DNA of 64,000 nucleotides from Gautieria morchelliformis (GCA_015179125.1 WHVA01000130.1:1-64000), one strand, 5' to 3'; positions 29,852 to 42,452 are shown, counted from the first letter of the stretch. Made by a program: numbers and translations. The notes: a model not told the origin generated them from the letters alone.

Positions 29852-32760
29852 TTAATATATTCCGATTCTCTCGTTGAAGATTCTCACTCTAGGACTAGGA
29901 AGTCCTTTAGTGAGAAGATCGGCTAGCATGTGTTCCGTTGGTAGGTACACAAGCTTAATTTCTCCATCTTCGACTATATCTCGAATGAAATATAATCTAA
30001 TGTCGAAATGTTTGGTCCTCGTGTGTTGTTGAGTGCCATAGACGATGGCAATGGCTGATTGATTGTCTGAATAAATTTTGATGGGATAATTCAGTGGTTG
30101 GAATACTTCAGAAATAAAGTGGCGCATCCATAAGGCTTCTTTGCTCGCATGAGTCAAGGCAACGAATTCGGCTTCAGTTGATGATAGGGCTACTATGGAT
30201 TGTTTTTGACAACTCCATGATACTGTCCCTCCATCAATCTGAAAAATATAAGCCGAGTATGAGTGCCTGTGCTCTTGTGAAGCCCAATCCGCATCTGAAT
30301 ATCCAATGAGGCCGTCTCGATTCTTCCCAAGTGTCAATTTGTAGTCTATCGTGCCTTTTAGATATTTAAAGACACGTTTGACTGCATTCCAATGAGTTAG
30401 ACTTGGCTTTCGAGGAATTGAGAAAGTAATGACACTGCGAATGCAATGTCTGGTCGAGTGGCTACAGCTGCCCACATCAATGATCCTATCGCTTGTCTGT
30501 ATGGAACTCTTGACATCTTCTACTTGTCTTCATCTGTGGAAGGGCATTGGTCCCTGGATAATTTAACGGCTGGGTCGAGAGGCATGGAAAATGTTTTGGC
30601 ATCATCCAAATTGATTTTTTTGATGATTTTCTGGATGTATGGGGCTTGTGATATTGCAATCGATTTGTTATTCCAATCTCTTTCGATTTTGAGGTTCAAA
30701 AGCCAGTGAATCTCGCCTAGATCTTTCATGCTGAAGATCTGGGCAAGGTCATGCTTTACCCCATCGAGGATTGGTTGACTCTCAGCTGTGATAGTGAGGT
30801 CGTCTGCTGCCGTTGCAATAATCGCATGCCCTCTCGGTCCACGTCTGCAAAATACAGCTCCATCTGAAGCTGATTTAGTGAATCCTAACTTGAGAAATTC
30901 ACCACTCAGATGTTTGTACCATTCCCTTCCAGACTGTTTGAGGCCGTAAAGTGCTTTCTTCAGCAGGAGGACATCATCTTTGTCTCCGGTCTCATATCCA
31001 TATGGCTGTCTCATGTAAATAGGTTCGGGCAGTGTAGCATTCAAATACACACTGTCCACATCAATTTGGTGAATAGCCAATTGTTCCTGGCAGCAATGGC
31101 ACATATAATCCGTAAGGAAGCCATCCGAGCAATGGGTGCATAGGTTTCATTGTAGTCGACTCGAAAACTTTGTGTAAAGCCTTGGGTGACCATCCTCGAT
31201 CTAGGTGTAATGGGTTCACCTTCTGGAGTGCGTTTCCAGAGGAATACCCATCTATTTCCAACAATATTTTCCCCAGGAGGTGGTTTAACCACTTCCCATA
31301 CACCTTTGTTGAGTAGCACCTTGTACTCTTTATCCATCGATGCTTTCCACATAGGATCATTTAAGGCTTCATCTGCATTGCTAGGTTCGGTCTGATTCAA
31401 ATCCGGCAGCACCTTATCTTTATTTTGATCGGAGGTCGAAAGTGTACTGATGGCAAGGTTATAATCACTGATGCTGTCAGTTTCAGAGGATAAATCTGGT
31501 TCGAATAACTTGTCTTGATGGTCTTCAATGTCCTCGTAAGCTAGTGTAGTGATGTCTGCACCAGCATGTCTCTTAGCTTGAGATCTTGTTACGGGACCAC
31601 TTGGGGCTGGCTGCTCTTGCTGCTGACGGATCCTCTCGCTTCTCCTTATTGGAGCAGCTTCTTTAGGTCTGACATCAACAGTCTGACTGGGTTGCAGCTC
31701 TTCAAGACGTTCCTCTGGTTCATTATCATCAATTTCCTTGATCTTTGCCTCCTCGCTGACTAAGCAACTAGGCATAGGTGCTGACGCCGAAATGGCCTGT
31801 ATCACTTTTTTGGACGTAGGTAGCTGTGACTCTTCAATAGAAATGATTGGAGCTTTGCCCCCCTTCATCTCTGAGTCAAATATAACATTCCACTCGACAG
31901 AGACCTTCTGAGAGTCAGGCCAGTAGATGCAGTGACCATGGCTCTGTCCAGAGATTCCTATCCACCGAGCTCTTTTGGCGCGGGCTGCTAGTTTGTTTCC
32001 CTCTTTGACTTTAACGTAGACTTCAATTCCCCACACATGTATGTCCTTCAGGTTCGGTTTCTCATGATGGATCATTTCAAAAGGGGTTTTGTCTGGCAAA
32101 GCTCTTGTATGCCTCCTATTCCTAAGATAGTTGGCGTGCAAAATTGCATGGCCCCACAAAGTCTTAGGAAGACTTGATTCCAATAGCATGGCACGAGCTC
32201 TTTCAACTAGAGTTCGGTTTAGACGTTCAGCAACACCATTTGACTCTGGGGTGTCGTGTACGGTTAACCGATGCTTCGTGCCTTGTTTGGATAAATGCTG
32301 TTCGAATTCCGAGCTTGTGTATTCGCCCCCTCTGTCAGAAACAAGTGCTTTGATGTGCACGTTCCTCTGTCGAAGCATCAAAGCCTCGTAGAGTTTGTAT
32401 TTTGGAAAAGCCTCCGATTTGTTTGCCATCAAATAGATAACCGATTCCCTTGAATAGTCGTTGATGAAAGACACATAATAGGATTTCTTGTCAATTGTGG
32501 AGTGTCTCACTGGTCCCCAGACATCAGAATAAATTCTGTCACCGAATTTTGAAGATCGGCTTCTGGGTTCCTGAGGAAGAGATTTATGTGCAATCTTCGC
32601 TTGAATGCATGCATCGCAAACAACCTTGTCACCTTTTGAGCTCAATTCAATGCCTAATATCATGCCACGGTTGAGCAAATGCTGTAGGGACTTTTGTGAA
32701 ATGTGCCCCATTTTCTGATGTATCTCCATGGCTGATGCGCATATATGCGCTTCGGCACTT
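29852..32760 (-). pseudogene. Copia 2 pol region (INT-RT-RH)
   Basis: Integrase zinc finger (HQKMGHISQKSLQHLL ... CDACIQAK), core (DRIYSDVWGP, SDRGGEYTSSEFE, ESNGVAERLNRTL), RT (WVFLWKRTPEGEPI, RMVTQGFTQSF, ATLPEPIYMRQPYGYE, LKQSGREWYK) and RNase H (SDADWASQ, LSSTEAEFVALTHASKEALWMRHF, TKHFDIRLYFIRD). Homologous over its length to copia 1. Few breaks. Confidence 0.9.
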
Positions 32761-32937
32761 GTGTGTTGTAAGTCAAATCAATATAAGCCATTCAGCTTCG
32801 GTGCTTGCATCAATATCCTGCCTTTACGATTGGATTTGTGCATTTCTGATCGGCTATTTGAGTGTTATAGCCTGCATCATCGCACCGGCCGATTGAGATC
32901 AGGGTAACAGCCATTTTTGGCGCGTAGAACGTATCCT

Positions 32938-34107
32938 TCAATGTAATTTATCTCCAACCCTATTAGATAGCACAAGTGAGCCTGAACCGAAGGCATCAGA
33001 AGTGCCTTTGTTGGCTGCACGAATTGTGCAAGGTTGTGAGAATGGACTGTAATCCCTCAATAAATTCTTGTGAGGGGTCATATGCGCGGTTGTTCCAGTG
33101 TCGAGGATAACAACAGTGTCCAAGGATAGACTACTCAAATTGGAGCAGTCAAAATTGGCGAAAGCGGCTGGACTACCACTCTCATCCTCCTCAGAAGACA
33201 CTTCTTTGGCAACATTCGCCTTGGCTTTGCCCTTCTTCTTCTTTTTGGCTTTAGCTTTCTTTTTATGACGTGGCCCCTGGCCTTCTTTACCACCTCCTTT
33301 AGCCCAGCAACTCTCGATAGCATGTCCAGGCTTGTGGCAATTAGTGCATGTAGGCACCCTCGGGTCTTTCCGGCACTTCTGCCCTTTCGTAGATGAACCA
33401 ATAAATGCCTGCTCTTCTTGTGAAATATTAAGGGTCTTTCTCCTGTCATATTGAGCCTTTAGTACTCTGATAATATCATCAGGCACTAAGGGCATTCCAC
33501 ATTCTTCGAGCGACGTGGTAAGGGCATTCATAACTGCCTCATAGGAGGGTGGAAGTGACGCAAGGATGATATCCGTGAACTCTCCTTCAGAAATTCTGGC
33601 TCCCATCTCATTAAGATGAGCATAGAGGTCTTGGACCTTGTCCAAGTGATCTCTCAAGTCTCCATCCTCAGGACACCTCATACTGCGAAGCTGTCTCTGT
33701 AGGTTGGTGAGGACCATCTTGGGCTTTTTGGTCATCTCATTGACCAATGCATCCCAGACTTCTTTTGCTGTATGCTTCTTCTGTAGCATCAGAGCTAGTG
33801 ACTCTGACACTGAGACGATTATTTGGGTTTTTGCCTTTCCTTCTCTGGCAAGATACTTCTCCAGCTTCTCCTCAGCCTTCTCAATCTGAGTTTCCTCAGC
33901 TTCTGTAAGAGTATGGCCTGGGGGCATGACTGGAGGATCAGGAGGTCGAATGGCTCTCCCTTCCATATGCCTGAGTAGATTTTTTGACTCAAAATAACTT
34001 GTGAGAGTAGCTCGCCACAGAGGCCAATTACTTCCATCTGTTGTAAGCTTCTCCACACCCAAAAGCTTCTGCGAAGTGTCTGCGGGGCCCATAACCCTTG
34101 TTAGCAA
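32938..34107 (-). pseudogene. Copia 2 gag and protease start
   Basis: Reads VEKLTTDGSNWPLWRATLTSYF through a helical capsid-like part, a CCHC zinc knuckle (CTNCHKPGHAIESCW), a Lys-rich stretch and into the protease active site (VILDTGTTAHMTPHKNLL). Around 389 residues in one open frame from the primer-site edge. Better kept than in copia 1. Confidence 0.88.
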
Positions 34108-34528
34108 CTAGGGGTTATGGCGGTGAAGGTTCGGTAGAGTTCTTAGAAAGCTAGAATCAAATTCACTACATGATTTTCAGTCAACACGCTATGAAAATAC
34201 AAAGAATACTACTCGCCTCTCTCAGTGAATTTATTGTCACTGAGAGAGGAGTACTATCCTGTCTCAGAAGGCATATACATGCACCCGGCCCTTTAGCGCT
34301 CAAGAGCTCGTGCGTCGAAGTCATTTCAAACTCTGCTGGGTGCAGCCGCCTGTGAAAATAGAGATAACAAAATGAAATGGAGAGATAGGGAGTGACTGGA
34401 AATTTTCGAAAATAATCAGAGAAGTGAATGCATGGTACAAGAACAATGTGAGAAGAGATTGAAACACCATACAATAGATCAAACATATTATGCTTGATTT
34501 TGGTGCAGGAGCATAAATGCACCCAACA
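34099..34528 (-). repeat. Copia 2 5' LTR
   Basis: 430 bp, TGTTAGCAAC...CACCCAACA on the plus strand. Contains the conserved hairpin at 34217-34248. Shorter than the 494-500 bp copia 1 LTRs mainly by one block of about 60 bp. The primer-site word GGGCCCATAACCC adjoins it at 34085-34097. Confidence 0.94.
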
Positions 34529-35835
34529 TGATCATCCCCTCCCCCGGGTAGGGAGGGTGAACTGTCCCCGCCGGTGGAGGCAGGGCCATGCCAGGCCCGA
34601 TGTACTGGGCCTCGACCTGTGCTATCGGCCGTTGAAGGGCGGGGTTGTTGATTGTGTGCCACGATGACGCCGCTAGGTATGCGCTGATCGCGCTTTCCTT
34701 CGCAATGGCTAGCCCATTGACGGTGTTGGGGGTGCCAAACAATTTCTTGCGCTTTTTCTTTGGCTGCTCTGCCAGCCGCTGTGCCCTCCCCGGGTCGTAC
34801 GTCTTCCAGATGGACGAGTCGGACTCCCATCCGTCCAGGACGCCGTATGCGGCGTCTGAAGGCGTGCTCTGCCCTTCCATCGTTGTTGTCGTTGGGGTTG
34901 GCGCTGATAATCGGGATGCAAGCCCTGATGTTGCACGCGCCGACAAGGGCACCGTCATGCATGGTGATGATGTCCCGGCCACTGGGTCCGTGGTCGGGTC
35001 ATGTCGTGGCCTTTTTGAGGCTGCGTGGACGAGGGTAACCTGGAGCTACATTGCGCTCAGCTGCTGCTCCAGTTCCTTTATTTTGGCACACTCGGTTTTG
35101 AGCGCGTCGTCACGGTCTTTGACCGTGCGTTCCAACTCCTTGACCTCTTTTTTGAGGTCGTGGATATCCCAGAGGAGCTCCTCTCACACGTCACGTGCGA
35201 TGCCTCTCGGGAGCCATCCCCAGGCAGCATCGACGGCGTCGCCGATGTCTTCGTCCGGCAATTTGACCTTGCAGGTGCCTGTCACGGCCCTTAGGTGCGC
35301 GGCCTAGTCCATGCACGTTGCACAATCATCCAGGTGGACGATTGCGAGGGCATCCTCCCATCCCACGATCATCCAGTGCTCCTGGTCTACTGGAGCACAT
35401 AGGATATCTGCGGCCCCCTGTCTTGGGGCTGTTGTTCGCGTTGTGGACGTTGACAGATCAACATCCATCCCATCTTTGGGGGGCATCATCTTCGTGGGGA
35501 TGATGGTGGTTGGCTTCCAAGAAGCAATGCGCCCTCGGAAAGATCCGAGGTGAAAATTTAACCATGCCATGGCCGGCGTGCCACGTGGTCTGCACGTGAC
35601 AGACGCGTCTAGCGGTGTCTGGGGAGGTCGCATGGCCTGCTCACCCCCCGAAGCTCTAGATAGTTATCTAGGGCTTCAAGGTCCTTGCAGGATGACATGG
35701 GTTCCCATGTCACGTCACCTAGGGTCCAGCGGACCTGGAACTCCAGGTCCGTTGAGTTTATCCATTGATGTGCAATAATCTCGTCGACGAGCCACTCCTC
35801 GTCGTCATTCGTCCCAAAGTCATAAAATGACTTGG

Positions 35836-36411
35836 CACTGGAGACATGGCAAAATTTCCTGACTTTGGAAATCTACTGGAAATCCTAAGGATATTCCACA
35901 TTTCTTCAAAAGTTCCCAGTTTAGGAAGTTGGATGAAAATTTAATGTTTTGTCAGAGTTTTTTGGCTGCTGGAAATCCTGCAGAAATTGCAAAATTAGCA
36001 CCTACAAATCTTCAGGAAACACTCAGGAAACATTGAATTTCCTCTTTCATGAAACTAAATTTTCAGTAAAATTTCCCCAGGCAGGAAATTCTATAGAAAC
36101 ACTGATTTCCACAAATTTTCCCTGTCAAATGTTCAGGAAACCAACATTTTCATAGAATTTCCAAAACTGAGGAAAGTTTAATAAATATTTTGTTTCATTA
36201 CAGATGAAATTAAATGTTTCCTGAGAGTTTCTTAAAGATTTTGAGGTGATAATCTTACAATTTTTGAAGGATTTCCTGAAGTCAAAAAACTCTGATGAAA
36301 CATTAAATTCTCATCCAATTTCCTGAACTGGGAAATTTTGAAGAAATGTGGAATGTCCTTAGGATTTCCAGTAGATTTCCAAAGTAAGGAAATTTTGCCA
36401 TGTCTCCAGTG
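35836..36411. mobile_element. CACTA-type foldback (non-autonomous)
   Basis: 576 bp with CACTGGAGACATGGC at the left and its exact reverse complement at the right. The inverted arms continue for roughly 130 bp (landmarks GGAAATCCTAAGGA and TCCTTAGGATTTCC). The 3-bp TSD TGG lies at 35833-35835 and 36412-36414; the homologous, uninterrupted site in C2 is near 57590. A CACTG start with a 3-bp TSD is diagnostic of the CACTA/EnSpm superfamily. AT-rich, no coding. Inserted in the C1 element near the pol end. Confidence 0.88.
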
Positions 36412-36414
36412 TGG

Positions 36415-38849
36415 CCTCACAACGAGGAACAATTCATCGTTGTTAGCCTCATATTGTCGTACGAGGCTTGAATGGAAGACGGGTGAAATAGGTCAGCTTT
36501 TCAGCTCGTCGGGAAGATCAAGGGTCACCGTCGAGGCGTCGTTGTGAGCCTCGACGACGCGGTACGGTCCGATGTACCGCGGGACTAGTTTTCTGGCTCT
36601 GTAAGGGCAACCCTGGCTGGTCGTGGAGATCACACTACCACACAACTGACAAGGGGAAATCCAAAGTATGTATAAATGAACAGAGCCTACAAGAGAGGGG
36701 ATTCTCACCTGACAAGGGGAAATCCAAAGAGAAAGGTCTAAGGACCCCCAATGTCAGCGAGCCCATATTATACTACGCTGCGCAGCCAGGGACAACACTT
36801 GGCACCCACCATCAACCCTGCATCTCCCTGACCACCCTGACCCTTGATCGACCCTTGATGCCACCTATTATGTGAGTCGCTTGATTTCCGACACTGTTCC
36901 GAGAGTGGAAGTCGGAAATTGGAGTGGAACTGGCGAGGCGAACAGAACTGGTGGAAGTTCTCCCAGAAGCGGAATCATTTCCGAAAGCGGAGGCGGAGAT
37001 GGAATCGGAACCAGAAGCGGAGTCGGAAATGGAGTCGGAACTGGGTGTGGTGTCAGAACTGGAAATGGAAAACAGGGTGTCCCCTGACAGGCTCTTCCTT
37101 TCGGGAGAGTTAGGTTCTGTGTTGAGAGGTAGACGCGGTTGTTGGCTGCGTACCTGTCGCTCGCCATACGTTTCTTATTTGCATGAAACGTTTGCGTCAC
37201 TCGATGCTCTATGATTGCATCGTGTGCTGGCATCAGGTTCCATTTTGCCTGATGTACGAACTGGGCTACCCCCTTGAACGGGGTGTCCACGGCTATGGGG
37301 AGGTCTATCCGCGGCATATAGCTGTGGTTCAGCTCAAAGGGCGCCAACCCTGTGGTCACGCTGATGTTGCTGTTGAGGGCGACCTCAACCATTGGGCATT
37401 TCAAGGCCCAACCCTTCTGATCGTCTCTGACGACCGCGCGCAATATCTGACCGATCGAGCGGTTTGCCCGCTCGGTGGCTCCATCGTTTGGGGATGGAAG
37501 GCAGTTGACATGAGGAGCTTAGTACCCATGAGTTTCTGTAGTTTACGCCAAAAGATCGACGTGAATTTCGAGTCTCTATCTGAGACGATGGAGTTGGGAA
37601 CTCCGTGGAGTCGAACGATCTCCTTCAGGAACAACCAGGCTACTCCCTTGGCTCACACGCTCGTCATTGTTGGTACGAGGTGTACGAGCGACGTTAGTCA
37701 GTCAATGACTACCATCAGGTAGTCACAGTCATCGGATTTGGGCAGGGGCCCCATGAAGTCGATGCCAATCGACTGCCACGGCCTATCCGGGATGGGTAGG
37801 CTGTGTAGTAGGCCTTTGGGCCGTTGTGGCCTGGTTTTCATCATCTGGCACTTCGCGCACGATGTGCAGAATGACTCTATGTCTGGGCTCATGCCCGGCC
37901 ACCAATATGATCTTCAAACGTAGTTCGAGGTCTGCAGATGGCCGTAGTGACCGACTATCTGATGTGCCTGATCGATGATGATTTCAATCAGCCTCCTTCC
38001 CCCTTGAAGAACAGAGCGGGGGACGGCAATGACGTCTCTTTTGAGCTGGTTTTTTGTCCAGATTAGCCCGTCCTGTATTCCGAATCTCGGGTGCACGTCC
38101 GGGTGCACCATGATCTTTGTGAACATGGCGTCCCTATGGTACGCGTCTCATAATACCTTAGACAGGTCTACGCCTTGCTTGACAATCCAGCGCAGGGGCA
38201 CGCCGTCATTTCCTGCGGCGATGACTCTGACGTCATCGTCGTCGTTGTCGCACGATGCGGCGACGTTCGCAGGCTTTTGTGAGCCCTTGTTTAATGTGGC
38301 GGATTCCGTTATTCTCACCTCTGTCTTCTCAGCGAGGCGTTTAGACCGTCTCATCGCCGCTGTTTGCAGCTCGATATACCGGTCGGTGGGAAATAACTCA
38401 CCATCCGGGTCTAAATGCGCATCTGCGTTTACGAAGACGTGGTCCGGGTGATTGTCATCACTCGTGTCGTTCTCGTAGTAGCGCGACAGGCAGTCTGCTA
38501 CCTTGTTCTCTACACCGTCAACATGTACGGTGTTGAAGTTGAACCGGGAGAGAAACTCCCACCATCTGACCTGGCAGTCAGACAGGCTCTTCTGGGTCTC
38601 GAAGTACTCGAGCCCTTTGTGGTCTGTGACGAGGGTGAACCTTTGCCCCAGCAGTTTGTCCTCCCATTTCATGAGAGCCTCGAGCACTGCAATTGTCTCG
38701 TGCTCGTGAGTCCGGTAGTGTTGCTGAGCAATGCTGAACTTCTTTGACAAGAAGCTGGCGGGCCGACAGGTTTTCCAGTCGGGACCTTGGCGGTAGACCG
38801 CACCGACACTGGCTTTTGACCCGTCGGTGATCACCCAGATCAGCTCTGG
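36415..38849 (-). pseudogene. Element C1 pol region (RH, INT, chromodomain start)
   Basis: RNase H (ITDGSKASVGAVY, YRTHEHETIAVLEAL, VTDHKGLEYFETQ), H2C2 finger (CTSCAKCQMMKTRPQRPKG), integrase core ([35 protein letters not shown]) and the C-terminal part (LVPRYIGPYRVVEAHNDAS). Many breaks; the solo LTR of family D interrupts it at 36600-37089. It is cut at 38849/38850 by element B. Confidence 0.85.
36600..37089 (-). repeat. Solo LTR of family D
   Basis: 490 bp, TGTAAGGGCAACC...CCCCTGACA, with the perfect TSD GGCTC at 36595-36599 and 37090-37094. Homologous to 55282-55750. Contains a run of GGAAGCGGAGTCGGAA-type words near 36960-37070. Confidence 0.96.
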
Positions 38850-39409
38850 TGTTACGATACGATCCGTCGTAAGGTTGACCGAGGTTGGGAGCGAAGCCCG
38901 AGGTAAGGTCCGAGGTTACGGGGCGAGGTTTGGATGGGGAAGTCGGAGAGGGACTTGGCTTCAGCTTATGTGCTGCGCCCCCTACGCACGAGTCACCAAC
39001 TTCGGAGGCAAACAACTAAGAGGTGAGGTTTGGTTTAAGAGGCGAGGCTTAGAAACTAGCTAATGATCGAAGGGGTACGATAGTTGATTTTCAGACTGAG
39101 GAGTAGGAATGCATACAAGGGGGTTATATACGGGCGAGGGTACGAGTCAGGGGTGAACATATTAGTGGAGGTCAGGACGAGGTCAGGAGGCCGAGGTCAG
39201 GGCGAGGGAATATACGAATGATGCGTGATGGAGCGGAATCAGTAACTAAGGGGATACGGGCATGGGATCAAGGTCGGATATGAACTCCAGCTCGGGCTTG
39301 GGCTCGGGTGCGGATAAGGATCATATGTACTCGGGCACGAATATCACAAGGCTTGGCCTCAGAAGAAGGTTCTACCAGTAAGTAACCGGCCAAAGGCTGG
39401 GTTCTTACA
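38850..39409 (-). repeat. Element B 3' LTR
   Basis: 560 bp, TGTTACGATACG...GTTCTTACA on the plus strand. The tract TATCCCCTCCTTATGGCC next to it at 39410-39427 is the reverse of the polypurine tract AAGGAGGGGATA seen at B2. Confidence 0.95.
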
Positions 39410-39559
39410 GTATCCCCTCCTTATGGCCGAGACCCTCGAGGCCGTAATATGAACAAGGTTCACCTATCCTCGAATCTAGATCCCGGCCCGATGTTAAGTA
39501 GCCGGAAAGGCGAAGCTTAAATTGTAGCCGAGGTTAGATAAAAGGGTGGGTAGGAGGCA

Positions 39560-40704
39560 GCGAACCCAAGTGCCAACGAAATATGGTGCGCCCTCAAGCC
39601 CTCTTCAACTCAGCCGTCGATGAGAACAGCGTGAACAACGCGTTCGACCAGACACTACTGTCTGAGAAGAACCGAGCCTCGGGTGAGGTTATGCCCGAGG
39701 ATCGACCCGAAGTTGGCGTATTGCCAATTGATGAGACGGGGGCCATCGACATGCGGCAGCCGTGGCAGGAAGGGCCAAATGGCGAAAAGGTGAGTACCGT
39801 TGTTGTCTGGTCATGGACGCTGCTGATTCGTACAGTATAAACGCATGTTATTCTCGTATCACCCTACCGACTTGTCCCTATACGGGTACAAGCTCGCTGA
39901 CGGGGACCTCGTGAGTGGCAACTCGCGACCAAGGCCGAGGCGAGGTGCGCGCGCTGCGAAGAGCGCAACTATACGTGCCTTCGGGCCATTAGTCTCGACT
40001 TCGGCCTCACCGACCAGGGTGCCTGCATGTGGTGCAGGACACGCTCCTTGGGCTGTAGCATAGCCCAAGGTCGCCGCAGCAAGGCGACCCCAGGAAAAGG
40101 TCAGGCAGGTGCCGTGGGCAAGAAGCGAGCGAGGAGCGAGGATGCCGAGGATGGACCGAGGCCGAGGAAAGAGGCCAAGGTTCGGGACGAGGTTGCAGAG
40201 GATAACGACTCAAGCAACTGGGTCGAGAGGAACCTGGAGACGAGGGTGGAGCGGATGGAGGTGAGGGTGAGCGAGGAGAAGGGTAAGGGGTCAGAGGGAG
40301 CAAGGCATAGTGAGGCGAATGAAGCCGAGGTGGAGGAAACCGAGGTGGAAGGTCGGAGGGCGAAGAAAAACAAGAAGACAAAAAGGTCGGAGCAAAGTGC
40401 GGAGATGAGGGAGTTGATAGCGGCAGTGAGGGACGTGGGACAGAAGGTTGGCGAGGTTGGGAAAAGGGTGTGTGAGTTGTTGGGGGAGTTTAGGGCGGCG
40501 AACGATAGGATGAATCGGGCGGATGTGGAGTTTATGAGGATAAGGAGGAGGCGAAATTATTTGAAGCGGATGCAGGGGGCGAGGGACTTGGCAGATTATG
40601 GAGGACATGGGGGTCTGGTGGAGCGAAGTAGCAGTAGTAATGAGGAGGAGTCAGGCGAGGGTAGCGAGGAGAGCGAGGGAGAGGATATGAGGATGTTTGG
40701 GTAA
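39560..40704 (+). pseudogene. Element B antisense accessory gene (double CX2CX6C)
   Basis: Opposite strand to gag-pol, ending 110 bp from the pol stop. Exon 1 includes MVRPQALFNSAVDENSVNNAF and ends ...EGPNGEK; a 46-nt GT-AG intron lies at 39790-39835; exon 2 continues YKRMLFSYHP-like sequence, then clusters CARCEERNYTC and CMWCRTRSLGC separated by 15 residues, a basic stretch (KKRARSED), a Glu/Lys-rich part and a predicted coiled coil (MRELIAAVRDVGQKVGEVG) with an acidic Ser/Glu tail. Same architecture as 19816-20986; looser similarity to 43268-44473. Function unknown; the cysteine pairs suggest zinc binding. About one break. Confidence 0.72.
39790..39835 (+). other. Intron of the B accessory gene
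   Basis: GTGAGTACCG...TACAG, 46 nt. The B2 copy has the same intron length and position (20685-20730), which argues for real splicing of a transcript from this strand. Confidence 0.68.
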
Positions 40705-42452
40705 CTACTAAGAGAAATAATGGAATTTCTTGGATTTTATCGATTTTTGTTGTTCGGTTGTGAGGGGATTTTGTTATCTAGCTACTGGGTTCATGGGGGT
40801 TAAACAAGGAATGGTCATAGAGCAGTCAAAGGTCCTGGCTTGGCCGGGTAAGATTCGTGGAAGTCAGTGACCAGCTCTGAGGCATGATCAAGCTCGGAAG
40901 CGAGGATCCACGAGGTTTCTTCGTCGGTACCTTCGTAACCAGTCCACCTAACAAGATAGAGTAACTTGCAGCTCTTGCATCTATTATCGATCTTCGAGTC
41001 AAGGATTTCGGAAACCTCGAACTCGGGTTCGCCGTCAATAACGACTGGGGGCGGAGGTGGCTGGACTCGGTTCGGGATGGTGTTGGGCAAGGCTGGTTCG
41101 AGCATAGATATGTGGAATACTGGATGGACTGAATGCATGTGTTCTGGAAGTCGAAGGGTGAAGGAGTGAGTACCCACTCGGGAAATGATCTCAAAAGGAC
41201 CCAAGAACTTCTCGGCGAGCTTCTTGGTAGGCCGAGTTGTTCGGAAGTACTGTGCCTTTACAAAGGCGAGGGATCCGATTTGGAAATCAGGAGCGGGTAT
41301 GCGGCGAACATCAGCCGAGGCTTGGTAGGTCTTCTGAGCCTCGAGGATGGCGCGGCGAAGTTCTTGGTGAAGCTCGTCCAGGTCAACCACGAAGTCTCAA
41401 GCCCGTGCCGAGGCGAGGTCGCGCTCGGGGTGAACTGCGAGGTTCGGATGGTAACCCTTATTAGCAAAGAATGGGGAGATGCCGGTGGTTGCGCTAGGCG
41501 CATTGTTGTAGGCGAACTCAGCTAGGGGAAGGAGCGAGGCCCAATTGGACTGCTGATAGTTGCAATATATCCTGAGGTGCTGTTCCAAGGTCTGGTTAGC
41601 GCGCTCGGTTTGACCGTCACCCTCGGGATGATATCCCGAGGTGAAATGCAACCGCATGTCCAAGGCTTTCCCTAGGGAACGCCAGAAGTGCGAGACGAAC
41701 TCGGAACCCCTGTCCGAGGTGACGTGCGAGGGAAATCCATGCTGGGAAAAGACATGAAGGACGAAGAGATGAGAGAGTTCTTGCGAGGTTATCTTGTCTG
41801 TGGTTGGAATGAAGATAACCTGCTTAGTGAAGCGGTCAACAATCACTAGGATGGAGGTGAACTTGGATGAAGGGGGAAGCTGCTCAATGAAATCCATAGA
41901 GATGGAATTCCAAGGCTTCTCGAGAATGGGGAGTTGTTTGAGAAGACCATAGGGCTTGTGACGTTGCGGCTTGCTTCGCATACAAGTGGTGCAAGTCTTG
42001 CAATACTCTTTGACAAAGGATCTAATCCCTGGCCAAGTGTAATCTCGTCGGATCAACTCCAAGGTCTTGTTGACCCCGAAGTCTCCCGAGAGAATGTGGT
42101 CATTCTTGTATGGCAGGATACGAAGTCGAAGGTCTTGGGCTGCTGGAACATAGGTTCGGTTGTCAAGCTTGAGAAGGCCCTCGGAGTCTGTGGTCCACCT
42201 CGGGTCATTAACCAAGCCGAGGTGCGACTTGGCTATGGGGTCCGAGGGGAGGTTTACTAGTATGTCAGCTCAGATCTGCTCGGTATCAAGCAGTGAAGCG
42301 GCTCGGAGTACGACGGGAGCAAGGTTAGTAGCTCTAAGGGACGATGCCAGCTGGTGTTGGGTAAACACTGGCCGTAGGTTCTGTGGGTTTATGGTGGCAT
42401 AGTCGCTATTCCCCTCTTTAAGGTAGACATCCCATTGTCTAGTGAGGGAGTC

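Larger units (their letters stand above)
28367..34528 (-). mobile_element. Copia 2: broken Ty1/copia retrotransposon
   Basis: Minus-strand element of the same family as copia 1, with the perfect TSD TGATC at 28362-28366 and 34529-34533 inside the extra ORF of C1. The 5' LTR (right) is 34099-34528 and the 3' LTR (left) 28367-29838. The left LTR is enlarged by a DNA transposon and also has about 60 bp that the right one lacks. Coding has about three to four breaks. Its gag and integrase are more complete than those of copia 1. Confidence 0.95.
27382..35633 (-). pseudogene. Element C1 extra ORF, split by copia 2
   Basis: Same-strand ORF between pol and the 3' LTR. The upstream part (34534-35633) has MRPPQTPLDASVTCRPRGTPAMAWLNFHLGSFRG and a WDMVGWEDAL-like stretch; the downstream part (27382-28361) has ILKGWIHNPKGIPSAI, NLDDMDVWMWLKALAPRVKG and PLTEITRWLARYAGVTRERVARIEHYV. 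No known domain is recognised; part of it is predicted coiled coil. Copia 2 sits between the two parts with a clean TSD. Several breaks. The homologous ORF in C2 is at 55751-57390. Confidence 0.65.
26082..38849 (-). mobile_element. Element C1: 3' part of a broken Ty3/gypsy element
   Basis: Minus-strand fossil running from its 3' LTR (26082-26296) through a long extra ORF and integrase to RNase H, where it is cut by the LTR of element B. It carries four later insertions: solo LTR F4, copia 2, a CACTA-type foldback and a D solo LTR. Coding has many breaks (ten or more). Homologous to C2 at 55751-64000. It is among the oldest layers of this stack. Confidence 0.9.

Noticed and set aside
29852-30475. 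Separate small copia element on the minus strand
   Set aside because: The RNase H piece is collinear with the rest of copia 2 between its two LTRs, so it is part of one element.
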